This document shows positions 1 through 9,237 of a stretch of DNA of 64,000 nucleotides, piece after piece (the stretch's first letter is position 1; every line of letters begins with the position of its first letter). Origin of the DNA: JAAXGX01 sp965203565. GTDB lineage: Bacteria > Acidobacteriota > Vicinamibacteria > Vicinamibacterales > UBA8438. The stretch is from contig OZ241896.1 of assembly GCA_965203565.1 (NCBI GenBank), positions 1,364,001-1,428,000 on the forward strand, written 5' to 3'. The notes under the pieces were generated by a model. The model saw only the letters and a list, made by a program, of their open reading frames with translations, was not told the origin of the DNA and searched no databases. A program made the translations under genes and the position numbers.

Positions 1-981
1 GTCTCGGTCGTCGTCCCGCTGCACAACGAGGCGCCGAACGTCCAGGCCCTGCACCGGGAGCTGACCGCCGCGCTGGGCGAGCACGGGCGCCCGTACGAGC
101 TGATCCTGGTCGACGACGGCAGCGCCGACGGCACGTTCGACGAGTTGACCGCCGTCCACGCCCGCGATCCGCACGTCCGCCTCGTCCGCCTCCGGCGCAA
201 CTTCGGCCAGACGGCGGCGTTCGCCGCCGGTTTCCACCACGCCCGCGGCCGGATCATCGTGACCCTGGACGGGGATCTGCAGAACGATCCGCGCGACATC
301 CCCGCGCTGATCGCCCGGCTCGGCGAAGGGAACGACATCGTCTGCGGCTGGCGGCGCGACCGGAAGGACCCGTGGCTGACGCGCCGCGTCCCGTCGCGGC
401 TCGCCAACTGGCTGATCTCGGCGACCACCGGCGTCAAGCTGCACGACTATGGCTGCTCCCTCAAGGCGTTTCGCGCCGAGGTGGTCAAGCCGCTCCGGCT
501 GTACGGCGAGATGCACCGGTTCATCCCCGCCATCGCCAGCGAGCAGGGGGTGCGGATCGCCGAGGTGGTGGTCAATCATCGGCCGCGGCGGTTCGGGGCG
601 TCGAAGTACGGCCTGTCGCGCATCGTCCGGGTGGTCTTCGACCTCGTGACGGTCAAGTTCCTCCTCAGCTACTCGACCCGGCCGCTCCAGATGTTCGGGC
701 CGATGGGGCTGCTGCTGGGGACGGCCGGTCTGGCCATCACCGGCTACCTGGGGTACGTCCGGCTGTTCGGCGGGCAGGCGATCGGCGACCGGCCGATCCT
801 GCTGCTCGGCATGCTGCTGATGTTCCTGGGGGTCCAGCTCGTCACGCTCGGGCTGCTGGCGGAGCTGCAGGCCCGCACCTACCACGAGTCGCAGGGGAAG
901 CCGATCTACGTCGTGCGCGAGGCGCTCGACGGCGGCGGGGCCGCGGCCCGGCCGCCGCTGTCGGGCGGGCGGGACCGGTGA
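1..981 (+). CDS. GT2 family glycosyltransferase, 5' end outside window
   Basis: The reading frame is open from base 1, so the N-terminus lies before the window. The visible 326 residues begin inside the GT-A fold (SVVVPLHNE), with the nucleotide-binding VDDGSADGT and the DGDLQNDP metal-binding motif. Two C-terminal membrane segments follow (about nt 690-770 and 800-865). This layout matches the DPM1/ArnC/GtrB group, which transfers sugar from a nucleotide donor to a polyprenyl phosphate at the inner membrane. The sugar cannot be told from sequence. It ends 10 bp from the convergent DegT gene. A role in making a lipid-linked sugar for surface polysaccharide fits the neighbours. Confidence 0.9.
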   Translation, partial: VSVVVPLHNEAPNVQALHRELTAALGEHGRPYELILVDDGSADGTFDELTAVHARDPHVRLVRLRRNFGQTAAFAAGFHHARGRIIVTLDGDLQNDPRDIPALIARLGEGNDIVCGWRRDRKDPWLTRRVPSRLANWLISATTGVKLHDYGCSLKAFRAEVVKPLRLYGEMHRFIPAIASEQGVRIAEVVVNHRPRRFGASKYGLSRIVRVVFDLVTVKFLLSYSTRPLQMFGPMGLLLGTAGLAITGYLGYVRLFGGQAIGDRPILLLGMLLMFLGVQLVTLGLLAELQARTYHESQGKPIYVVREALDGGGAAARPPLSGGRDR

Positions 982-991
982 GCAGCCGGGA

Positions 992-2098
992 TCACGACGC
1001 CCGCGCGGCGACCGCCCGCAGGACGCCCTCGACGACCGTCCGCTGATCGCGCTCGGACAGTTCGGGATATATCGGCAGCGACAGCACCTCGCGCGCGGCG
1101 CGCTCGGCGTGCGGGAACGCGCCGGGGCCGTACCCGAGGTCGGCGTATCCCGCCTGCAGGTGCACGGGAGCCGGGTAGTGGACGCCGGTCTCGACCCCCG
1201 CCGTCCGGAGCGTTTCGCGGACGGCGTCCCGCACCGGCGACCGTACGGCGTACACGTGGCGCGCGTGGTCCGCGTACGGCATGACCGGCGGCGTCCCGAC
1301 GGCCGCTTCCAGTGCGGCGTCGTACCACTCGGCGACCGCCTGCCTCGCCCGGACCCACCCGTCGAGCCGCGCGAGCTTGACGCGGAGGACGGCCGCCTGC
1401 ACCGCCTCCAGGCGGTAGTTCCCGCCGCGCACCGCGCGTCCGCGGACGGTGACCGTTCCCCAGTCCCGGATCGCCCGGGCGATCCGGGCGCGGCCGGCGT
1501 CGTTCGTCAGGACGATCCCGGCTTCGCCGGCGGCGCTCAGGTTCTTGCTCGGGTAGAAGCTGAAGCAGCCGGCGTCGCCGATCCCGCCGACGCGGCGCCC
1601 CTTGTACCGCGCGCCGTGGGCCTGCGCCGCATCCTCGACGACGACCAGCCCGCGGCGGCGCGCCACGTCGAGGATCGGGTCGAGGTCGGCCGGCTGCCCG
1701 TACAGGTGGACCGGGACGATCGCCCGCGTCCGCTGCGTCACCGCCTGCTCGACCGCCGCCGGGTCGATCGTGAGCGGCCCCGCCGACACGTCGGCCAGCC
1801 GCGGGCGCGCGCCGGTCCACCGGATGGCCGCGACGGTCGCCACGAACGTGAACGGCGTGGTGATCACCTCGTCGCCGGGACCGATCCCGCAGGCGGTCAG
1901 GGCGACGAACAACGCGCTGGCGCCGGAGTTGACGCCGACCGCGTGCCGCGCGCCGCAGCAGCGGGCGAACTCCTCCTCGAACGCCTCCACCTCCGGCCCG
2001 AGCGCGTACCGGCCGCTCCGCAGGACGCGGACGACGGCGGCCTCCACCTCCTCGCGTATCGATGCGTGCTGCGCCTGCAGGTCGATCAGGGGAATCAC
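992..2098 (-). CDS. DegT/DnrJ/EryC1/StrS PLP-dependent sugar aminotransferase
   Basis: The protein has 368 residues, normal for the family, and starts at GTG. It begins IPLIDLQAQ, the usual N-terminus of sugar aminotransferases. The PLP-binding aspartate lies in VVEDAAQAHG (about D156) and the Schiff-base lysine in FYPSKNLSA (about K185). The family transaminates nucleotide-linked keto-sugars to amino sugars. It is the last gene after the acetylation operon, with an 81-bp gap and the same strand, so co-transcription is likely. Its exact sugar substrate is unknown. Confidence 0.93.
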   Translation of the reverse strand: MIPLIDLQAQHASIREEVEAAVVRVLRSGRYALGPEVEAFEEEFARCCGARHAVGVNSGASALFVALTACGIGPGDEVITTPFTFVATVAAIRWTGARPRLADVSAGPLTIDPAAVEQAVTQRTRAIVPVHLYGQPADLDPILDVARRRGLVVVEDAAQAHGARYKGRRVGGIGDAGCFSFYPSKNLSAAGEAGIVLTNDAGRARIARAIRDWGTVTVRGRAVRGGNYRLEAVQAAVLRVKLARLDGWVRARQAVAEWYDAALEAAVGTPPVMPYADHARHVYAVRSPVRDAVRETLRTAGVETGVHYPAPVHLQAGYADLGYGPGAFPHAERAAREVLSLPIYPELSERDQRTVVEGVLRAVAARAS

Positions 2099-2179
2099 GG
2101 CGTGCGCTCCGGCGGCCCGCCCGGATTCTATAGCAGCCCGCGGCGGACGCCCCGCGCGGCGGGAGCGCCTTGCCGGCGC

Positions 2180-3259
2180 CTACCGCCCGGCGCCGGGGGC
2201 GATGGGGACCAGCGCCCATCCGTCGCCTTCGGTGAACTCCCGTGCGGCGAAGCACCAGACCACCATCCGCTTCCGGTCCCAGTAGGCGTCGTCGCGCTGC
2301 GCGCGGCGGAGCAGGTTGACGCGCGCCGCCGTCGCGCCCGAGCCGCGGACGGCCGCCAGGTCGACCGGGACGCCGAGCTCGAACGCGAGCTGGTCGGGCA
2401 GCCCGGCGCCGGTCGCGTGCAGGTCGCCGCCGGCGTGGAACACGAGGTTGTGGCTGTCGCCGAGCAGGACGATCGGGCTCTCCGGGTCGGGCGCCACCGG
2501 CCCGCCGCCGCCGGCCGCTGCGATCCCCCGGAGCCGCACCTCCTCGCGCGGCGCCTCCGGCCGGCCGGCCGCCGCGTGCAGGTCGCCGGTGATGCGCGTC
2601 GAGTACCAGCGCGGTGTGAAGCGGGTCGTCACGAGCCGCTCGTACCAGTCGCGGCCCCGGATCGCCTCCGCGATCGCCTGGCCCGCGAGCAGGCAGCCGA
2701 CGCCGGACCAGTGGGTGTCGCGCCGGCAGTAGACCGCGCCCTCCGGGTGGAACCGGTCGTCGATGAACCGGTCCGTCAGGTCGAGCAGCTCGATTCCGTG
2801 TCCGCGCAGGAGGTCGTAGAACGCCTGGTGGTCGGGGTCGAGACGCGGCGTGGGTATCGGCGCCTCGACCGCATCGGTCACCTTCTCGGGATAGACCACG
2901 CTCTTGGGCGGGACCGGGACGATCAGCAGCTCCACGCCGACGGCGTCGAGCTGGCGCTGGAAGTCGAGTATCGCCGGGAGCGGATCGGCGTTCGCCGGGT
3001 CGCGGGCGTTGGACGCGCCGGCGGCGTCGGCGCCCCAGAACGGCCCGGCCGAGAGATGGCGCAGCTCCGGCCCGAAGAACAGCCAGTCGTCGAGCCCCTC
3101 GACGACGAACGAGCCGCGCTCGGCCGCCGCGGCGGCCTGACGCGCGAGCTCCGTGCGAAACTCCTCCAGCAACCCCTCCGGGATCGCCGGCCCGCACGCG
3201 AGGAGCGTTCCGGCCGCGGCGCCGGCGAGCGCCGTCCGCATCCGCCTCCCGGCCGTCAT
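2180..3259 (-). CDS. AlgJ/AlgX-like SGNH acetyltransferase-associated protein (second copy)
   Basis: The protein has 359 residues. An N-terminal signal ends in ALLACGP, a possible lipobox. The core carries the two AlgX/AlgJ signatures: RRDTHWSG (Asp-His pair) and LLGDSHN (nucleophile serine block). Family members take acetyl groups passed across the membrane by an MBOAT protein and put them on polysaccharide hydroxyls in the periplasm. The start ATG overlaps the previous stop by 4 bp (ATGA), so it is translationally coupled to the first AlgJ-like gene. Two consecutive, divergent AlgJ-like proteins suggest distinct acceptor sites or a division of labour. No alginate polymerase is visible, so the polymer need not be alginate. 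Confidence 0.82.
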   Translation of the reverse strand: MTAGRRMRTALAGAAAGTLLACGPAIPEGLLEEFRTELARQAAAAAERGSFVVEGLDDWLFFGPELRHLSAGPFWGADAAGASNARDPANADPLPAILDFQRQLDAVGVELLIVPVPPKSVVYPEKVTDAVEAPIPTPRLDPDHQAFYDLLRGHGIELLDLTDRFIDDRFHPEGAVYCRRDTHWSGVGCLLAGQAIAEAIRGRDWYERLVTTRFTPRWYSTRITGDLHAAAGRPEAPREEVRLRGIAAAGGGGPVAPDPESPIVLLGDSHNLVFHAGGDLHATGAGLPDQLAFELGVPVDLAAVRGSGATAARVNLLRRAQRDDAYWDRKRMVVWCFAAREFTEGDGWALVPIAPGAGR

Positions 3260-4965
3260 CGAATCGGCTCCCCCCACCACGGCTCCGCGAGCCGGGCCGA
3301 CGGGTCGTCGACCTCGCCCCGGTTGATCCCGTCGAGCTCGCCGGCCACGTCGCTCCACGGCCGGACCCGGAGCCGGACCGCGTCGCCGACCCGGTAGCGG
3401 GCGGCGTCGGTCCATGCGTTGTCCCGCATGCTCCGGAGATAGACGAGCGCCTCTCCGCCGTCCACCGCGGCGCCGCCCGCCTCGACCGTGACGCCGGCGA
3501 CGTGCACGCCCACGACGTGGTCCCGGTACGGCACGGACCCGGGACGGGGGACGGGACCGACGGCCCGAACCGCGCCCCGGATCTCCAGCCGCGCGCCGGG
3601 AGTCGGACGCAGGAACCCCGCCGGGCGCGGGCGGGGAGCTTGGCCCAAATCGACCGGCCGCCAGTCGCCCTGGCCGAGCTCGCGGGCGGCGAACTGGAGG
3701 ACGACCACCCGCTTCCCGGCCAGGCGGTCGTCGCCTCGGGCTATCGCCGCGGCCAGCAGTGCGCGGGAGGCGTGCGCGCCGTCGTCGTTCTGCGCCAGCC
3801 GGTCGATCGGCCGCCGCAGCGCCGCGCTCAGATGCTCGGCCAGACCGGCCGCCGATCCCCAGCCCATCGCGTCGAGCGAGAAGACGTTGGTGAAGCTGTC
3901 GCCGAGCAGGAGGACGTCGGCGGCCCGGTCCGGCCGCCACGGCCGCCCGTCTTCGGACGCGACCTGACGGACGGTGACCGTCTCCGGCCGGTAGGACGAT
4001 CCGCCCGCCGGCGGACCGAGCAGCCGCGCGGTGTCCCCCCGGTTCGTCACCGGCCGTTCGGTGGTCCGGTACGCCGCCGCCGGCGCGTCCGGAAGCTCGA
4101 CCTCCCGCGCGATGAACGCCGCCAGCCGATCCGCCGCGAACTCCATCGTCTCGGGCCGCCAGTGGGTGTCGGTCGCCAGGTACAGCGGGCGGCGGAGTGC
4201 GTCCTTCCGCGCGCGCAGCTCGTCGAGGAGGTCGAACACCGCCACGCCGCGGCTTCGCAGCCCGGCGACGAACGTCCGGTAGGAGGCGTTGCCGGCCACG
4301 CGCGCCGCGCCGCGGCCGCCGCCGGCGAGACGCTCTCCGTCCACCGCCGGCTTGACCGGCGTCGGCATGACGATCAGCGCGGCGCCGCGGCGGGCGAGCT
4401 GCCGGCGCAGGTCGAGCAGCGCCGGCCGCGGGTCCGGCCGCCGCGCCGCGGTCACCGTGTCGCCGCCGGCCGCGGCCCGCCGGAGCCGCTGCGGGTCGAG
4501 GAAACCGGGACCGGTGACGTAGGCGACGTCCGGCGCATAGAACAGCCAGCCGTCCGTTCCCTGGACGACCTGCGCCGTGCCGGCGCCGAGCGCGCTCAGG
4601 ACCGCCTGGGTCGCCGGCCGCAGCGCCCGCGCCGCCAGCGCGTCGTCGGCCGTCAGGTCCTCGACGCGCCGGATCGACGCCAGCAGCCGCCGGTTGCCTT
4701 CGACCACCGCCGCAGTTGCGGACCCGCGCCGACCCGCCGCACTCGGGCCGGCCGCCGCCACCGGGCGGAACGCGCGCCGCGCTTCGGCGAACCATTCCGG
4801 CTCGACGGCGAGCTGCGCCAGCGGCGCCGCGGCGATCGCCGCGAGGAACGCGATCACGAGGCCGCGCGCCGTCGCCGGCGCAACCGTCGTGCGTCCCAGC
4901 TCGTGGCGGGCCGTCTCGATCCGCGCCAGCGGATCCGCGGAACGGGCGGGGCGGCGTTCCTGCAT
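3256..4965 (-). CDS. AlgJ/AlgX-like SGNH protein (first copy) with C-terminal extension
   Basis: The protein has 569 residues. An N-terminal membrane anchor (about residues 28-45) is followed by an SGNH-like domain with ATDTHWRP and LLGDSFTN, the DHHW/AlgJ-type catalytic blocks. About 130 C-terminal residues beyond that domain look like a beta-rich carbohydrate-binding or accessory module, which I cannot identify. Its ATG overlaps the MBOAT stop (TGATG) and its own stop overlaps the next ATG (ATGA), so three genes form one tightly coupled operon. The inferred role is periplasmic O-acetylation of an exopolysaccharide. Confidence 0.82.
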   Translation of the reverse strand: MQERRPARSADPLARIETARHELGRTTVAPATARGLVIAFLAAIAAAPLAQLAVEPEWFAEARRAFRPVAAAGPSAAGRRGSATAAVVEGNRRLLASIRRVEDLTADDALAARALRPATQAVLSALGAGTAQVVQGTDGWLFYAPDVAYVTGPGFLDPQRLRRAAAGGDTVTAARRPDPRPALLDLRRQLARRGAALIVMPTPVKPAVDGERLAGGGRGAARVAGNASYRTFVAGLRSRGVAVFDLLDELRARKDALRRPLYLATDTHWRPETMEFAADRLAAFIAREVELPDAPAAAYRTTERPVTNRGDTARLLGPPAGGSSYRPETVTVRQVASEDGRPWRPDRAADVLLLGDSFTNVFSLDAMGWGSAAGLAEHLSAALRRPIDRLAQNDDGAHASRALLAAAIARGDDRLAGKRVVVLQFAARELGQGDWRPVDLGQAPRPRPAGFLRPTPGARLEIRGAVRAVGPVPRPGSVPYRDHVVGVHVAGVTVEAGGAAVDGGEALVYLRSMRDNAWTDAARYRVGDAVRLRVRPWSDVAGELDGINRGEVDDPSARLAEPWWGEPIR

Positions 4966-6461
4966 CAGAAGATGAAATAGATGAACGGGTTGTACGCCTG
5001 CGTCGACAGCACGGCCAGCGCAAGGCCGAGCAGGACGACCGACGCGCACGCCTTGCCGGGCGTCAGACGGCGGCTCCAATCCCACGTCTGCGGCGCGGTC
5101 CACGTCACGATCGCCGCCAGCGCGACGGCGCCGACGTGGTACGGCTGGTACAGCACGCCGCCGAGCAGCCGCGCCGTCGCCGCCGGCTCCACCAGGCCGG
5201 ACATGGCGCCGAGGTAGCGGAGCGCGGCGGGCAGGTCGGCCGCGCGGAAGAAGACCCAGGTGACCAGCAGGACGGCGAACGTGGCGCCGACCCGGACCGG
5301 GTCCGGCAGCCGGCCGCGGGCCGGCCGTTCGCGCCGCCGCCGCTCGACCGCCAGCAGCGCCCCGTGCAGGCCGCCCCAGACGACGAAGTTCCAGGCCGCC
5401 CCGTGCCACAGCCCGCCGAGCAGCATCACCGCCGCCAGGTTGACGTAGGTGCGGCGCGCGCCGCGGCGGTTCCCGCCCAGCGGGACGTAGAGATAGTCGC
5501 GGAGCCACGACGAGAGCGAGATGTGCCAGCGGCGCCAGAACTCGGTGATCGACCGCGCGCGGTACGGCGAATCGAAATTCTTCGGGAAGACGAAGCCTAG
5601 CATCAGCCCGAGGCCGATCGCCATGTCGGAGTAGGCGCTGAAGTCGAAGTAGATCTGGAAGGCGTAGGCCGCCGCGCCGTACCAGGCGTCCGCCGCGGCG
5701 ATCGAGCCGGCGTCGAACGCCGCGTCGGCGACCCGCCCGCACGGGTTGGCGATCAGCACCTTCTTGGCGAGGCCGACGCTGACGAAGACGACCCCGCGGG
5801 CGCACTTGCTCATCGTGTGGCGGCGCGCCGCCAGCTGGTCGGCGATCTCCGAGAACCGGATGATCGGTCCCGCGACGAGCTGGGGGAACATCGAGACGTA
5901 GCAGGCGAAGTCGACGAAGCTCCGCAGCGCGGCGGCGCGCCCGCGGTACACGTCGATCGTGTAGCTCATCGACTGGAAGGTGTAGAAGCTGATGCCGAGC
6001 GGCAGCGTCACCCGGAGCGCGGTGTCGAGGTCCGGCCGGGGGACGCCGAGCAGGGCGCCGGCGGCGGCCAGGTTCTCGATGCCGAAGTTGAAGTACTTGA
6101 AGAAGCCGAGGAGCGACAGGTTGGCGCAGACGGACAGGGTCACCGCCGCCCGCTGCGCCCGCGTGCGCGGCGCCGCCGGATCGAGCGCCGCCGGGGGGCG
6201 GCTCCAGCGGGCGGCGAGGCGCCGGCGGCCGGCCAGGCGCGCGAGCCGGACCGGTCCCCGGCCGGCGAGGGCGAGGCCGCAGCCGTAGTCGATCGTCGTG
6301 GACGCCGCGAGCAGGACGACGAACAGCGGATTGGCCCACCCGTAGAACAGGTAGCTCAGCAGCGTGAGGACCAGGTGACGCCCGCGCCGCGGGCAGGCGT
6401 AGTAGAGCAGCAGGGCGGCCGGCAGGAAGTAGAAGAGGAAGACGTGCGAGCTGAAGACCAT
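4965..6461 (-). CDS. AlgI-like membrane-bound O-acyltransferase (MBOAT)
   Basis: The protein has 498 residues, normal for AlgI/PatA. The start MVFSSHVFLFYFLP is the typical AlgI N-terminus. It is polytopic, with FWRRWHISLSSWLRDYLY and the LWHGAAWNFVVWG block holding the catalytic histidine. These proteins move acetyl groups from cytoplasmic acetyl-CoA through the inner membrane for transfer to polysaccharide by AlgJ/AlgX-type partners, which are the next two genes. It is the first gene of the operon and is divergent from the lipoprotein gene at 6562. Confidence 0.93.
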   Translation of the reverse strand: MVFSSHVFLFYFLPAALLLYYACPRRGRHLVLTLLSYLFYGWANPLFVVLLAASTTIDYGCGLALAGRGPVRLARLAGRRRLAARWSRPPAALDPAAPRTRAQRAAVTLSVCANLSLLGFFKYFNFGIENLAAAGALLGVPRPDLDTALRVTLPLGISFYTFQSMSYTIDVYRGRAAALRSFVDFACYVSMFPQLVAGPIIRFSEIADQLAARRHTMSKCARGVVFVSVGLAKKVLIANPCGRVADAAFDAGSIAAADAWYGAAAYAFQIYFDFSAYSDMAIGLGLMLGFVFPKNFDSPYRARSITEFWRRWHISLSSWLRDYLYVPLGGNRRGARRTYVNLAAVMLLGGLWHGAAWNFVVWGGLHGALLAVERRRRERPARGRLPDPVRVGATFAVLLVTWVFFRAADLPAALRYLGAMSGLVEPAATARLLGGVLYQPYHVGAVALAAIVTWTAPQTWDWSRRLTPGKACASVVLLGLALAVLSTQAYNPFIYFIF

Positions 6462-6514
6462 CGGCCCTCGTCGAGGTTGCGCTCCGATCGTAGCACCGCG
6501 CCGCGGACCGGTCG

Positions 6515-6544
6515 TTGACCCTGTCCGGCGCGGCGGACTACGAT
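6515..6544 (+). promoter_or_regulatory. putative sigma-70 promoter for the GDSL lipoprotein gene
   Basis: TTGACC at 6515-6520 and TACGAT at 6539-6544 are separated by 18 bp. They lie in the 100-bp divergent gap between the MBOAT gene and the lipoprotein gene. The predicted transcription start is only about 10 bases before the ATG at 6562. The spacing is good but the -10 match is moderate. Confidence 0.35.
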
Positions 6545-6561
6545 CCGTCGTTTGCCGCGTG

Positions 6562-7619
6562 ATGAACGGAGTCGTCCGCTGCGTCGTGGCCTCGCTGGCG
6601 GCGCTCGGCGCGCTGGCGTGCAGCGAGTCGTCCATGCCGCCGACGGCGCCGACTCCGCTGCCGTCCGACAAGATCGGGGAGCTGATCATCGCCTGTCCCG
6701 CCGACGTCATGGTGCGGTCGCGCGACGGGACGTCGGCGACTGTCGCGTATCCGCCGCCGGACGTGGCCGGGGGACAGGCGCCGGTGACGACGCGCTGCAC
6801 GCCGCCGTCCGGATCGGCGCAGTCGATCGGCCGATTCGCCGGAAGCTGCGCGTCGTCCGACCGGCTGGGGCAGACCGCGCGCTGCGACTTCGCGGTCTCC
6901 GTGCTGCCGCCCGCCCGGCTGGGCGTCACGACGATCCTGGCGTTCGGCGACAGCCTGACGTTCAGCAGCGCCCCGCCGTCGCACGTCAGCCGGCTGCAGC
7001 GCCGGCTCCGGACCGCCTACCCGGCCCAGTCGCCGCCGATCTCGGTCGTCAACGGCGGCCGTAACGGAGAACACGCGGCGCTGGCCGCCCCCGGCTCCAG
7101 GAGAGGCTCGACCGGATCCGGCCGGACGCGGTGCTGATCATGGAAGGAACGAACGATCTGAAGTCGCTCCTCGGCGTCCCGACCGCCGCCGCCGCGGCGG
7201 CGCGGGCCGCCGACGCGCTGGACGGGATGGTGCGCGCAGTCCGCCGCCGCCGCGCCGCGCCGGTGCTGGCGACCATCCCGCCGATCGGGCGCGACGCCGG
7301 CGCGCCGGAAGCGTCCGCGGCCGTGGCCGATCTCAACCGGCGGATCAGGATGATCGCCTCCGGGCGCGGCGTTCCGCTGGTCGACGTCCACGCGGTCGTC
7401 AGCGGGGGCGGCTGCCCGGGAGCCGGCCCGCTGCCGTGCCTGGACGATGACGGCGTCCATCTGACGGGTCGGGCGTACGAGCTGATCGCCGACGCGTTCT
7501 TCACGGCGCTGGTCGACCGCTTCGACGCGTCGCCGCCGGTCCCGGCGGCCGCCGCCGGGCCGCCTCTCGCGGGGAGCCTGGCGCCGGGGCCGCCCGCTCC
7601 GGCCGGAGGAGGGCGATGA
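6562..7619 (+). pseudogene. GDSL/SGNH hydrolase lipoprotein with HYR-like domain, frameshifted
   Basis: Two frames together make one protein. Frame 1 (from 6562) gives a lipoprotein signal ending LGALAC. A roughly 80-residue HYR/hyalin-repeat-like domain follows (IACPADVMVRS ... CDFAVSVLPP), then hydrolase block I, FGDSLTF. The next frame resumes at RLQERLDRI (about 7095) and supplies block III (IMEGTNDL) and block V (DDDGVHLTGRAY). Loss of one base in the C-rich stretch near 7065-7100 would explain the break. Adding one base restores 352 codons. It is either a real inactivation or a sequencing error. The family hydrolyses esters; a secreted deacetylase next to an acetylation operon is an attractive but unproven idea. 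The downstream gene overlaps its stop by 4 bp. Confidence 0.75.
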
Positions 7620-8383
7620 CCCTGCGCGCCGGCGTCGCCGCGGCGGTCTGCCTGGCGCTGTCGGGCGCGGCCGGACCGGCGTCGGCGCAGACCGCCTGGT
7701 GGGAGATGTTCCGGGGACGGATCGCGCTGCACGCGGACGTCGCGGCGCGGACCGGCGCGGGCGAGCTGGCTCGGTCGATCTCCCCGCGGATCTACGGCGA
7801 AACCGCGGCGCTGGAGGCGGTCCACGACCGGGCCGGCGGCGTGGGCCTCGACGTGGGGGGGCGCGGGCGCGTCTGGCGGCGGCTCGCCGCCGGCGTGGCG
7901 TACACGCAGTCGAGCAAGGCGGGCGCCGTCCGTCTCACCGGTGCGATTCCGCACCCGCTCCGCTTCGACGCCGCCCGCGCCGTCGAGGCCCATGTCTCCG
8001 ACGCGTCCCGCCGCGAGCGGGCGCTGCACCTCTTCGCCGCCTGGCGGATCCCGATCCCGCAGGTCGAGGGGCTGGACGCCGCGGTGTTCGGCGGTCCGTC
8101 GTTCTTCAACCTGACCCGGGAGACGGCGGCGGCCGTCGGCCTCGAGGAAACGGGGCCGCCGTTCGCGTCGGTCGCGGCGGACCTGTCGGTCGCCGAGCAC
8201 GTGCGCAACGGCTGGGGCGGGCACGTCGGCGTCGACGTCGCCTACCTGCTGACGCCGGCCGTCGGGGTCGGGGGGATCGTGCGCTTCTCGCGCGCCGCCA
8301 TCGAGGTTCCGTCGCTCGGCGGGGCGGCGTCGGCGGACGTCGGCGGCTTGCAGTTCGGCGGGGGGCTGCGCCTCCGTTTCTGA
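7616..8383 (+). CDS. outer-membrane beta-barrel protein
   Basis: The protein has 255 residues. A clear Sec signal peptide ends GPASAQT (cleavage near residue 25). The rest alternates hydrophobic and polar residues in short strands and ends with LQFGGGLRLRF, a terminal aromatic as in BAM-assembled barrels. It overlaps the GDSL gene by 4 bp (ATGA), so the two are co-translated. The function is unknown. Small barrels of this kind are often porin-like or structural proteins. Confidence 0.7.
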   Translation: MTLRAGVAAAVCLALSGAAGPASAQTAWWEMFRGRIALHADVAARTGAGELARSISPRIYGETAALEAVHDRAGGVGLDVGGRGRVWRRLAAGVAYTQSSKAGAVRLTGAIPHPLRFDAARAVEAHVSDASRRERALHLFAAWRIPIPQVEGLDAAVFGGPSFFNLTRETAAAVGLEETGPPFASVAADLSVAEHVRNGWGGHVGVDVAYLLTPAVGVGGIVRFSRAAIEVPSLGGAASADVGGLQFGGGLRLRF

Positions 8384-8402
8384 TCGCCCCCGCCATCAGC
8401 TC

Positions 8403-9215
8403 GTGGCTGCTGAAGTGACGCCCGACGACCCCGCCGCCGACGCGCGCGCCGGACGCCGCCCCGACGCGAAGATCACCGTCATCCAGCGCGAGCTGTTCGC
8501 GCCCGGGCGCTCGAAGGCGCGCCGCTACGCCGATCTCGTCATCGGGCGGCCCGGCTTCTGGCCGCTCCTCAAGTACGAGCTGATCGTGACGCTGTGCGGC
8601 GGGTTGCCGGGCGCGCTCGGGCTGCTGCTGCGGTCGAAGCTGTATCCGCTCCTGCTCGGGCGGACGGGGCGCAACGTGACGTTCGGCGTCGGCGTCACGC
8701 TGCGGCATCCCCACAAGATCGCGATCGGCGACGACGTCGTCATCGACGACGGGTGCGCGCTCGACGCCAAGGGGACCGACAACCGGGGGATCCGGATCGG
8801 GTCGGGGGTGTTCGTCGGACGGAACACGATCCTGAGCTGCAAGAACGGCGACATCGAGATCGACGACCGGGCCAACGTCGGCTTCCACTGCGAGATCTTC
8901 TCGGCGTCGCGGGTCCGGCTCGGCAGGAACGCCCTCGTGGCGGCCTACACCTATCTGGTCGGCGGCGACCACCTGTACGACCGCACCGACGTTCCGGTGC
9001 TGGAGCAGGGGCGCACGGCGCGCGGCATCGAGGTGGACGACAACGTCTGGCTGGGCGCCCACGTGGTGGTCTCCGACGGCTCCCGCATCGGGCGGGACGC
9101 CATCGTCGGCGCCGGCGCCGTGGTGATCGGCGAGATCCCGCCGTTCCACGTCGCAGCCGGCGTCCCGGCGAAGATCCTCCGCGACCGGCGCGACGCCGGC
9201 GCGGCGAACGCGTAG
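8403..9215 (+). CDS. left-handed beta-helix (hexapeptide repeat) O-acyltransferase
   Basis: The protein has 270 residues with a likely GTG start. Imperfect hexapeptide repeats (for example IAIGDDVVIDDG, IRIGSGVFVGRN, IEVDDNVWLGAHVVV) run from about residue 95 to the end. They finish with VAAGVPAKILRDR, the hallmark end of WbbJ/LpxA-like acetyltransferases. The N-terminal 90 residues carry a hydrophobic stretch that may bind the membrane. The family acetylates sugars in polysaccharide pathways using acetyl-CoA. The location beside glycosyltransferase and O-acetylation genes supports this role. Confidence 0.87.
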   Translation: MAAEVTPDDPAADARAGRRPDAKITVIQRELFAPGRSKARRYADLVIGRPGFWPLLKYELIVTLCGGLPGALGLLLRSKLYPLLLGRTGRNVTFGVGVTLRHPHKIAIGDDVVIDDGCALDAKGTDNRGIRIGSGVFVGRNTILSCKNGDIEIDDRANVGFHCEIFSASRVRLGRNALVAAYTYLVGGDHLYDRTDVPVLEQGRTARGIEVDDNVWLGAHVVVSDGSRIGRDAIVGAGAVVIGEIPPFHVAAGVPAKILRDRRDAGAANA

Positions 9216-9237
9216 CAGATTGTGGCGAGATTGCCTG

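Noticed and set aside
906..3397. Very long open frames on both strands (for example 763 and 762 codons) across the DegT/AlgJ region
   Set aside because: Arg/Gly/Pro-rich translations with no domain, typical of antisense frames in GC-rich genes.
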